The position numbers and the translations under genes were made by a program. 5,498 bases of DNA from Thermomicrobiales bacterium. Its GTDB lineage: Bacteria; Chloroflexota; Chloroflexia; Thermomicrobiales; UBA6265. Location of the stretch: positions 1-5,498 of the forward strand of contig JAUJMG010000300.1 in assembly GCA_030446955.1 (NCBI GenBank). Direction: 5' to 3'. Of this stretch, positions 1-5,373 are shown piece by piece. How positions within the stretch are numbered: the stretch's first letter is position 1; every line of letters begins with the position of its first letter. The notes beneath the pieces are model-generated. The model was not told where the DNA came from. It searched no databases and saw only the letters and a program-made list of their open reading frames with translations.

Positions 1-2
1 GG

Positions 3-213
3 CGTGCCGAGATCCTCGCCCATCACGACACCGGCGCCTCCAACGGTCCCACCGAGGGGCTGAACCTGTGCGTGAAGAAGGTGGAGCGGCCATGGCTTCC
101 GCACCTTCGAGCACTACCGCCTGCGGGTGCTGCTCCACGCCGGCGGCGTCACCTGGCCGAGCCGGCCCCGTCCTCCGCGCATCCGAACCCGTTGTCCCCA
201 CTCAAACGCGTAG
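3..213 (+). pseudogene. ISL3-family transposase, C-terminal remnant with frameshift
   Basis: This is the tail of an insertion-sequence transposase that begins left of the window. From base 3 one frame reads AEILAHHDTGASNGPTEGLN, then CVKKVER, which matches the conserved end of ISL3-type (DDE) transposases where the text 'SNGPTEG-N-IKK-KR' precedes the final helices. From base 88 the expected continuation, GHGFRTFEHYRLRVLLHAGG, is found in the next frame and runs to a TAG at 211-213. The join at about 87-90 lacks roughly the codons for 'RAG', consistent with a small out-of-frame deletion, so the protein would be broken here. The family assignment comes from remembered sequence patterns and is fairly firm. 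Whether the rest of the gene exists upstream cannot be seen. A sequencing error at the join would restore an intact C terminus. Confidence 0.8.
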
Positions 214-217
214 AGCC
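192..217 (+). repeat. Probable right terminal inverted repeat of the ISL3-type element
   Basis: Read on the minus strand from 217, the sequence begins GGCTCTACGCGTTTGAGT and continues GGGG. This has the GGCTCT start and G-rich run I associate with ends of actinobacterial ISL3-family elements. The transposase stop codon lies inside it, which is common for these compact elements. The matching left end is outside the window, so the assignment rests on position and resemblance only. The end could be 217 or 218. ISL3 elements usually make an 8-bp target duplication, so bases 218-225 would be the candidate copy. Confidence 0.5.
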
Positions 218-459
218 CGTTATCGGGCGCAGCGCTGGTGCCGAAGTCGGGTGGCTGCCCACCACGCCGCGCCAGCGCAACGGGGGCCAGGTACGGGTTC
301 ACTCCAAGCCTTCGGACACCGTCACCTCGTCGTGATCCACCTCCCGATCTGCCGACAGGGTCGAGCCGAGGCGACCACCGTCGCCATTATGGTTCAGTGC
401 TCCCGGCACGTCACCCACCAGCAGTCGAGGTCCGCCCCACCGACCAGCAGGCCCACGAT

Positions 460-476
460 CTAGCTAAACTAGCTAG
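460..476. promoter_or_regulatory. Perfect 7-bp palindrome, operator-like (CTAGCTA-AAC-TAGCTAG)
   Basis: The 17 bases CTAGCTAAACTAGCTAG form two perfect 7-bp inverted arms around a 3-base centre. It is an A/T-rich island in GC-rich surroundings, so it stands out from background. Short TAGCTA-type palindromes of this kind are often seen, from memory, just before Phd/YefM-like antitoxin genes, where the antitoxin binds its own promoter. No antitoxin start follows on either strand here. The nearest gene starts about 100 bases downstream at 578. It may be an operator for that gene or the leftover operator of a lost toxin-antitoxin module. Confidence 0.5.
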
Positions 477-565
477 GGCTCAAACACCCGGGCTGTCGAA
501 GTGCTGGCCCCCTCGCGGCTCGGCACCCGCCTCGCCAGCCACGGCAGCGACGTGGTCGACCCCCG

Positions 566-571
566 TAGGCT
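566..571 (+). promoter_or_regulatory. Candidate -10 element for a leaderless transcript
   Basis: TAGGCT fits the actinobacterial -10 pattern TANNNT and ends six bases before the ATG at 578. That places the expected transcription start on the A of the start codon. No Shine-Dalgarno-like sequence precedes the ATG, which agrees with leaderless translation. No clear -35 hexamer is visible at the usual distance. Confidence 0.45.
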
Positions 572-577
572 GGACTT

Positions 578-1444
578 ATGGCGGATCGACTTGAGATTGA
601 GGTCGTGACCTTCACCGCCAGTGAAGCCGCGCCTGTTGAGCGCTTGCTGGACGACCTCGCTTCACCCGAATCAGAATGGGCAAGACACGGGCCGGACACC
701 CTCGAGCTTGACTCGACTCGAAGCGTCCGAATTCGCCATCGTCAACTGAGGGCGCAGGGAAACGTCGTCGCCGCGGCAACTGTGACCCAACTCTTCAGTG
801 ATAGGAGGCGGCTGCCCGACCTAGTGCTCTTCTATGGATGCGCTGGAGCGGTCGATAGCGCCGACGTGGGGAGTGCGTTCCTCGTGGGAAGCGTTTCCTA
901 CGCCTCGCTTGGAACGGTGGAGGTCATGCAAGGAAGTGGCCAAGGTGAGGTCGCTACCTTGAAGAACAAGTGGATGTGTCATGCGGACGGTGCAGACGTG
1001 GACCCGCTTCCATCAATGACCTTCACGCACACCCTGGATCCGGTCCCACTCGACCTGACGATCGCCGGGCTCACGAGGTGCCACGTGATGGCTACTGACA
1101 AAGTCGTACGTGTGGGTCCGGCAACTGTGCCTCCAGTACCGGGGCGGGTGGGGCCCCCTCATTCGGTTTACGAGAAGGGCGAGTGGTCCTACAGTGATGC
1201 GCTGGCGTACACCGTCGACCAAAGCGCCGCGCCAGTCCTTGTCGAGATGGAGGCGTATGGAATCGCTCGAGCTGCCGCTGCTCTCAAGCTTGAGGACAGA
1301 GTGGTCGTCGTGCGCATCGCAACCGACGACTTGGTTGGGCACGCCACGTCCGATGGGGCGCAGGAAGACCTACTCATGCGGGGACGAATCGCCCTGCTTT
1401 CGGTGCTGCATGCAGCGATTATTCCCCGACCGGGCACCAAGTAG
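578..1444 (+). CDS. Nucleoside phosphorylase / nucleosidase-fold protein (PNP-UDP phosphorylase superfamily)
   Basis: A 288-residue protein of the fold that cleaves N-glycosidic bonds of nucleosides, by phosphorolysis or hydrolysis (as in MTA/SAH nucleosidase). Visible markers are: an N-terminal beta strand with VVTFTASEAAPVERLL (9-24); the Gly-rich core strand LVLFYGCAGAVDSADVGSAF (82-101), matching the 'G-AG-----VGD' region; VLVEMEAYGIARAAA (220-234), whose Met-Glu pair (223-225) corresponds to the ribose-binding ME of the family; and VVVVRIATDD (242-251), whose Asp occupies the place of the catalytic 'SD' Asp. Length is a little above that of simple nucleosidases (about 230-250), with extra sequence around residues 115-215. 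No signal peptide or membrane segment is seen, so it is probably cytoplasmic. The start at 578 has no ribosome site but a well-placed -10, suggesting a leaderless mRNA. The next gene starts immediately after the stop. The substrate cannot be told; stand-alone or fused members of this fold act as ATP- or NAD-depleting effectors in phage defence, but housekeeping use is also possible. Confidence 0.85.
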   Translation: MADRLEIEVVTFTASEAAPVERLLDDLASPESEWARHGPDTLELDSTRSVRIRHRQLRAQGNVVAAATVTQLFSDRRRLPDLVLFYGCAGAVDSADVGSAFLVGSVSYASLGTVEVMQGSGQGEVATLKNKWMCHADGADVDPLPSMTFTHTLDPVPLDLTIAGLTRCHVMATDKVVRVGPATVPPVPGRVGPPHSVYEKGEWSYSDALAYTVDQSAAPVLVEMEAYGIARAAAALKLEDRVVVVRIATDDLVGHATSDGAQEDLLMRGRIALLSVLHAAIIPRPGTK

Positions 1445-2110
1445 ATGCGCCTTGAAGATCTAGAACGACGGCGACCCTACGAGGCAATGCTCGCTGATCT
1501 CCGTTGCCCGTCGCGGGGGTCCGTCTCGACTCTCTCTACTATGCGGCAGTCGTCGACACCAGCACTACGCGACTTTATCGGGTCGATCCGGGAGCGCCAG
1601 ACAGGACTACTCATTGAGCTTGCACGTCCTACTAGCGGGCCACCACCAGATCGAGAGGGCTTTCAGCCCAACACCCCGCGCAGTGTCGCTCGCAAATTTC
1701 TTATGGAACTCGCCTCGCTCGCCCGCGTCTACGACCTCCGTGCAGTGGACAGTCGACAATCCTCCAGGGTTGACGGTCAGGTGATGGTGGTCGCCCTGGA
1801 ATGGCTCGTAGAGATGGACGGTGGGCAGTCTCAGGCGAAGGAGCCGCTGTCGATTCGGTTCCGACCACTAAAGGCCGATACCCTCGGCCTTGCGTCTCTG
1901 ACGCGCGCAGTCGGTCCTGTACTCGGCCTCTTCGTAATGGGGTCCCGCGACCCTGCGTCCGAGAGACTCCTCGAATCGCCGCAGTTGCTCCACTTGGCGA
2001 AGGATGTGAGTCGAAGTCTCGAGTCGGACGCGCTCGCATGGACACGTCAATTGGTGCGTCAAGGAGCCAACAAGATTCGGGAGCTTGGGGGTGAGGGCAG
2101 GCCAACTTGA
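1445..2110 (+). CDS. Hypothetical protein, 221 residues, coupled to the nucleosidase gene
   Basis: I do not recognise this family. The ATG directly follows the stop of the nucleosidase gene (TAGATG), so the two are almost certainly one transcript and translationally coupled; no separate strong ribosome site is visible. The N-terminal 80 residues are charged and rich in Arg, Ser and Pro (LERRRPYEAMLADLR, then a Pro-rich GPPPDREGF near 65-73). The rest looks like a compact alpha/beta domain: helix VARKFLMELASLARVY (81-96), strand QVMVVALEWLVEM (112-124), strand PLSIRFRPL (134-142), hydrophobic LTRAVGPVLGLFVMG (152-166), then a final charged helix (180-215). There is no signal peptide, transmembrane span, Cys/His cluster or nucleotide-binding loop. 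It may be a partner, inhibitor or specificity subunit of the upstream enzyme; that is inferred from gene order only. An internal start (Met15, Met33) is possible but less likely given the coupling. Confidence 0.8.
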   Translation: MRLEDLERRRPYEAMLADLRCPSRGSVSTLSTMRQSSTPALRDFIGSIRERQTGLLIELARPTSGPPPDREGFQPNTPRSVARKFLMELASLARVYDLRAVDSRQSSRVDGQVMVVALEWLVEMDGGQSQAKEPLSIRFRPLKADTLGLASLTRAVGPVLGLFVMGSRDPASERLLESPQLLHLAKDVSRSLESDALAWTRQLVRQGANKIRELGGEGRPT

Positions 2111-2198
2111 TCGCACCTGTCAGCCCGTGACGCACCGGCGGCCGACCCAGCTCCTCGTACCTAGCGACTGATCGCCACTGGACGCCGTAGCGCTGGGC

Positions 2199-3902
2199 TC
2201 AGCCGTCGCCGGCGCCTTCCGCAGCCGACCGCACTTCGCGCAGTCCTTCCATGGCGAATGAGACATGCTCCGACTTGTCGATGATGCGAATGAACTCATC
2301 TACCTCCGTTTGGAGCGACGACGACGCCCAAAAGCGCACCTTTCCAATCTTTCCTGTTTCTGGTCGTCGGTAGAAAATGATCGAGACAAGTTCTCCAGTC
2401 GTCGGTTTCCGCCAAATCGCAACGTGCTGCTGAGACAGAATCGCGTCTCTGTCATCAGGGCTGAGGATGACGTAGCCCGTCCAATAACTCTGCTGGTGGC
2501 TGCTCGGCAGGGCCCGTTCGCCTGTGAAGACGCCGTCAGCCTCAAGCTCATTGCATGCTCGAACATGTGCGTTTAGAATCGCTTCGGTTGCGGGGTCATC
2601 AAGGTCGTCTTCGCACAGGATGAAGACTCTGCGAACGATGACGCCGCGAAGTCCCATCATCTGATTCATCATCAGAAATCGACCGTTAATGCCAAGATTA
2701 TCCTCGCTCCAGAAAGCTGGGACGGTGAGCGTCAAGTATTCATCACCCGGATCGAGCACGCGCAGGTATCGGAGAAGAGAATTTACTAACTCTTCACGCT
2801 CCGCCGTCACTTCAAAGTGTCCACGGAGCATCCGATCGACACCGCGCCGCCAAGAATCGAGCTCGGCTAGTGCAAGATCAGTAAACAGCGGCGTGCTCGA
2901 CGAAGCCACTCGGCGCAATTCGTCAGTCAACTCGGCCACAACATCGTCAACGGACGGTGTGGAGACGGGGCGTGAATAGTCGAATATGTCAAGAGCCTCT
3001 ATTACATTGTCAATGTAGGCGTACCGATCCACAATGTCGAACCTGAGGCACTTATCGATGACCTTGATTATTCCTAAGTTTTCGCGGAGCAGGCTCGGAT
3101 TTCTCTGGCGTAACCTGTCGTGCACTACCTGCTTCAGAGTCTCCACATCGCGGCTGGCCTCCGGCGGGGCTTCCCCGGTCGCTAGATAGAACAATAGACC
3201 GCCGGCTGAGTAAATATCGGCAGACTCTCCCCATCGCTCGTCGGGCATCACCCGTTCGGGGGCACGATAGGTGCGCGGACCCACCCGGCCGCCCGGTTGA
3301 TGGAAGACCTCATCCACGAGGAACGATTGTCCGAAGTCAACGAGCACCGGCTCGTCTTCCCGCATAATGATGTTTTCGGGCCAAATGTCACCGTGCACGA
3401 CGCTGTTGTTATGGACGCGTCGTATTATTTCTAGAATACGGCGTGAGAGACTAATCCATTCATGCTGATGCGGGATACCGGTGAACCCGAAGGGCGGCGA
3501 GTGGAAGTTGATTTCGAGGTACTTGCGCAACGGAATACCGTCAATGTATTCCTGAACGAGGATAGGAATCGAGAGCTCATCATCTTCATCATCTTCTAGA
3601 CCTGGGCCCTCATAGAAGCTCGTGTTGAGAATATGAGCAACACCGGCCACACGCTTTAGCCGCTTGCGCATATCCATGGCGCTTTGAAAGGACTCGTAGA
3701 CCTTCGCCGCACGCTGCGCCTGCACTAGGCGAGGCTGCTCCTGATCGATGGATGGAGCCTTGAGGAATACCTTCCCGCCCTCCGGGCCGAAACCGATGTA
3801 CGAGATACCGAACCGATTGGACGTGATTTGAGGTCCGACGGTGTATTCAGCGCCGCGGCGTCCCCGACACACCGATCCTTCCGGAATAGGCAGCGGTGCC
3901 AT
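2199..3902 (-). CDS. Hanks-type Ser/Thr protein kinase with C-terminal sensor-like domain
   Basis: A 567-residue protein. The N-terminal kinase domain spans about residues 18-310. It shows a loose glycine loop ITSNRFGISYIGFG (26-39), the VFLK lysine (48), the hinge region VQEYIDGIPLRKYL (116-129), the catalytic loop VVHGDIWPENII (168-179; HGD in place of HRD, with Asp172 and Asn177), DFG (189-191), APE (214-216) and DIYSAGGLLFYLATG (229-243), with a late DRY arginine (293). All residues needed for catalysis are therefore present. After a linker, residues about 340-550 form a second domain containing DEYLTLTVPAFWSEDNLGI (387-405) and GLRGVIVRRVFILCEDD (417-433). This resembles a PLD-like or ligand-sensing module that I recall at the C termini of other bacterial regulators, but I cannot name it with certainty. 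No transmembrane segment is seen, unlike PknB-type receptors, so it should be cytosolic. The start has a G-rich run (GAGAGCGGGGG) two bases before the ATG. The gene converges on the 578-2110 pair, with 88 bases between stops and no convincing terminator. Base composition is much less GC-rich than the flanks, a sign of transfer. Confidence 0.88.
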   Translation of the reverse strand: MAPLPIPEGSVCRGRRGAEYTVGPQITSNRFGISYIGFGPEGGKVFLKAPSIDQEQPRLVQAQRAAKVYESFQSAMDMRKRLKRVAGVAHILNTSFYEGPGLEDDEDDELSIPILVQEYIDGIPLRKYLEINFHSPPFGFTGIPHQHEWISLSRRILEIIRRVHNNSVVHGDIWPENIIMREDEPVLVDFGQSFLVDEVFHQPGGRVGPRTYRAPERVMPDERWGESADIYSAGGLLFYLATGEAPPEASRDVETLKQVVHDRLRQRNPSLLRENLGIIKVIDKCLRFDIVDRYAYIDNVIEALDIFDYSRPVSTPSVDDVVAELTDELRRVASSSTPLFTDLALAELDSWRRGVDRMLRGHFEVTAEREELVNSLLRYLRVLDPGDEYLTLTVPAFWSEDNLGINGRFLMMNQMMGLRGVIVRRVFILCEDDLDDPATEAILNAHVRACNELEADGVFTGERALPSSHQQSYWTGYVILSPDDRDAILSQQHVAIWRKPTTGELVSIIFYRRPETGKIGKVRFWASSSLQTEVDEFIRIIDKSEHVSFAMEGLREVRSAAEGAGDG

Positions 3903-3945
3903 GTCCCCCGCTCTCGTTGCGCTCGTCCAAATGACTGTCTGCAGG

Positions 3946-3960
3946 AATCTAGCGAACTAG
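3946..3960 (-). promoter_or_regulatory. Candidate -10 and overlapping CTAG inverted repeat upstream of the kinase gene
   Basis: On the minus strand TAGATT (3951 down to 3946) fits TANNNT and would start transcription near 3939, giving a leader of about 37 bases before the ATG at 3902. It overlaps a small inverted repeat, CTAG-CGAA-CTAG (3949-3960 on the plus strand), so a protein bound there would block the promoter. No good -35 hexamer is seen. The repeat resembles the longer palindrome at 460-476 (both read CTAGC...AACTAG). Confidence 0.35.
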
Positions 3961-4177
3961 AGGCACGGGATCGGCCTCGACGAAGGCGCCCCGTGCAGCG
4001 CTCCGTCGTCGCCTTGGGGTAGACGACGGTCACGGTTCCGAATGGCATCTCGACGGCGTGCCAGCAGTTTCGGTTCCTGATGCAGCAAGAACCCGAGATC
4101 GCTCGCGAGTCGTCAGTCGCCGGGAATGTTAGTAGCATCGGTTCCGCCTGTGGTGCGGCTCTCCCTGAAGGGCGATC

Positions 4178-4195
4178 CCGTGACGCACATCACGG
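4178..4195. promoter_or_regulatory. CRP/FNR-like inverted repeat (CCGTGA-N6-TCACGG)
   Basis: Two perfect 6-bp arms, CCGTGA and TCACGG, are separated by six bases (CGCACA). The core GTGA-N6-TCAC is the half-site arrangement recognised by CRP/FNR-family regulators, including actinobacterial Crp. It sits about 275 bases upstream of the kinase start, with no clear promoter beside it, so its target is uncertain. The match could be chance. Confidence 0.35.
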
Positions 4196-4254
4196 AGAGC
4201 CCGAACGCCGTATCCGAGGGAGGGGCTGGACGGGCACCCGGGAACCGGCGTGCT

Positions 4255-4310
4255 GGGGCGACTGCCCCGCACGAGTTCGTGCTCAAGGATGCGGTCGGCC
4301 TCGAGGGCCG
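4255..4310. repeat. Cluster of three short inverted repeats
   Basis: Three perfect hairpin-capable repeats lie close together: GGGGC-GACT-GCCCC (4255-4268), GCACGA-GT-TCGTGC (4269-4282) and CGGCC-TCGAG-GGCCG (4296-4310). The first two are directly adjacent. They lie about 200 bases beyond the stop of the HAD gene on its strand and could be a transcription end region, a small structured RNA or regulator sites. No T-run follows any of them. Short GC palindromes are frequent in DNA of this composition, so significance is modest. Confidence 0.35.
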
Positions 4311-4511
4311 TTACCGAGCGCTGGGCTGGTGCTGTTCCCGTGCGCCCTTGACCGGCCACCTCAGGGACAGTCAGCACGTGCATCCGGCCGCGCATCCTGG
4401 GACACCGCAACGGGCATCCCCGCGCACGCGTATCTGTCAGATCGAAGCGGATGCAGTCGGCCCGGACCCGGAGGGGCCGTCGTGGCCGGATGCCCGAAGG
4501 CCAGGAGCACG

Positions 4512-5204
4512 TCATTCGGTTGCCGGCGCCCGGTGGTCGTTCAGCCAAGCGGGAAAGTCCTTTAGGCTCCGGAGCACGACATCGGCGCCGGCGGCGGTGA
4601 GCTCGTCGGCGGATGCCGGACCGGTGGCCACCGTTACCGACAGGGCCCCTGCCGCCCGGGCGGCGAGCACGTCGGCAGGATGGTCGCCGACGTAGATTTC
4701 GGCGCCGTGGGCGAGGAGCGCGTCGGCCTTTCCCTCGCCGAACCGCCAGCCGAAGACCGCGTCGGCGGCCACGTCCACCGCATCCAGGCCGGCTCGGGCG
4801 TGGGGCTCGTACTTGGCCGTCACCACGATGACCTGGCCTCCCCTGCGCCGGACGGCCTGCACGGCCTCGACCGCCCCCGGCATCGCCCTGGTGGAGGCGG
4901 CACCGACCACCTCGAACAGCTCCCGGTAGCGCCACGCCGCAGCCTCGATGCGCCCGGGCGGTACCCACCGGGCGAGCACGGTCTCCAGCGGCAGGCCGAT
5001 GTGGTCAATCACCCACGCCACGTCGATACCGGCCCCGATCTCCGACTCCAGGTTGGCCATGGCCGAGGCGATGCCGGCGCGCTGGTCGATGAGGGTTAGG
5101 TCCAGGTCGAAGCCCACGACCAGCGCGCCGTCGTGGGCCACCGACGCATTCTGCCGCCCGCGGCCGTCCAGAGCCAGCACGTGTGGACGCTGGCCGACGG
5201 CCAC
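4512..5204 (-). CDS. HAD-superfamily hydrolase (phosphoglycolate phosphatase-like)
   Basis: A cytoplasmic phosphatase of the haloacid dehalogenase superfamily, which removes phosphate through an aspartyl-phosphate intermediate. All motifs are visible: motif I GFDLDLTLID (31-40; nucleophile Asp33, acid/base Asp35, Thr37), motif II VVTAK (127-131; Thr129), motif III Lys159 in FGEGKADAL, and motif IV YVGDHPADV (171-179; Asp174, Asp178) for Mg2+. A helical cap occupies about residues 45-105, as in the phosphoglycolate phosphatase/beta-phosphoglucomutase-like group. The end, ELTAAGADVVLRSLKDFPAWL, is typical of actinobacterial members. The frame opens at GTG 5204, but there is no ribosome site and the family usually begins a few residues before motif I. 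GTG at 5141 (VAHDGALVVGFD) is a good alternative start, giving about 209 residues. Substrate is unknown. Strongly GC-rich, like the chromosome background, and probably unrelated to the low-GC cassette. Confidence 0.88.
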   Translation of the reverse strand: MAVGQRPHVLALDGRGRQNASVAHDGALVVGFDLDLTLIDQRAGIASAMANLESEIGAGIDVAWVIDHIGLPLETVLARWVPPGRIEAAAWRYRELFEVVGAASTRAMPGAVEAVQAVRRRGGQVIVVTAKYEPHARAGLDAVDVAADAVFGWRFGEGKADALLAHGAEIYVGDHPADVLAARAAGALSVTVATGPASADELTAAGADVVLRSLKDFPAWLNDHRAPATE

Positions 5205-5343
5205 ATTGGCTACTGTCGGGCAGGCCGTTCGTTATCGGACGCGAGGCAAGTGCCGAGGTCGTTCGCTCCCGGTGAGCCGCAGGCCCCGGGCGTTGACTGA
5301 GTTCTTTCGCGTCCATGCCGGTGTGCGCCCGTCCCCCTGCGTT

Positions 5344-5373
5344 GCCACTCCTGCGGAAGCCGCAGGGATTGGC
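5344..5373 (-). terminator. Hairpin, probable T-less terminator after the right-edge gene
   Basis: CCTGCGG-AAG-CCGCAGG (5350-5366) is a perfect 7-bp stem with a 3-base loop, extended by an outer GCCA/TGGC pair (5344-5347 with 5370-5373) across a small internal loop. On the minus strand it directly follows the TAG at 5375-5373. No T-run follows, which is usual for actinobacterial terminators. It could equally act on a plus-strand transcript. Confidence 0.5.

Larger units (their letters stand above)
218..577. other. Gene-poor stretch between IS remnant and nucleosidase gene
   Basis: No convincing gene is present. Open frames cross the region on both strands, but none has a start, ribosome site and recognisable product together. 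The most protein-like piece is on the minus strand, 463 down to 299, reading in part STLSADREVDHDEVTVSEGL before its stop. It may be the tail of a decayed gene, and I do not recognise it. The stretch also holds the palindrome at 460-476 and the probable promoter of the downstream gene. Confidence 0.4.
3903..4511. other. 609-base stretch without a convincing gene, between kinase and HAD genes
   Basis: Open frames exist but none is persuasive. On the minus strand a reading from ATG at 4383 to a TAA at 4129-4131 gives an 84-residue peptide beginning MHVLTVPEVAGQ. Another frame begins at ATG 4138, just overlapping that stop, and runs on into the kinase gene. Neither has a clear ribosome site or recognised product, and both frames extend as shadows of neighbouring genes, so they may be decayed or spurious. 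The stretch contains the kinase promoter region, the 18-base CRP-like palindrome at 4178-4195 and the inverted repeats at 4255-4310. Composition returns to GC-rich from about 4140, placing the right edge of the low-GC island near here. Confidence 0.4.

Noticed and set aside
238..594. Plus-strand open frame of 118 codons between IS remnant and nucleosidase gene
   Set aside because: Pro/Arg/Ala-rich composition with no recognisable domain. It runs through the palindrome and the promoter and overlaps the next start.
2124..2135. 12-base match CCCGTGACGCAC repeated at 4177-4188
   Set aside because: About one exact 12-mer repeat is expected by chance in a window this size. The first copy lacks the palindromic partner arm.
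2164..2203. Small hairpins (GCGA-CTGA-TCGC and GCTG-GGCT-CAGC) between the convergent genes as a terminator
   Set aside because: Stems of only four base pairs and no T-run are too weak to call, although a convergent gap would be the expected place.
3725..4138. Minus-strand open frame of 137 codons overlapping the kinase start
   Set aside because: About half lies inside the kinase gene in another frame and is Arg/Ser-rich. The upstream half is Cys-rich with no family match.
4129..4968. Long minus-strand open frame (279 codons) overlapping the HAD gene
   Set aside because: Most of it is an Arg/Gly/Pro-rich shadow of the HAD gene in another frame. Only its last 84 codons lie outside, and they have no recognised product.
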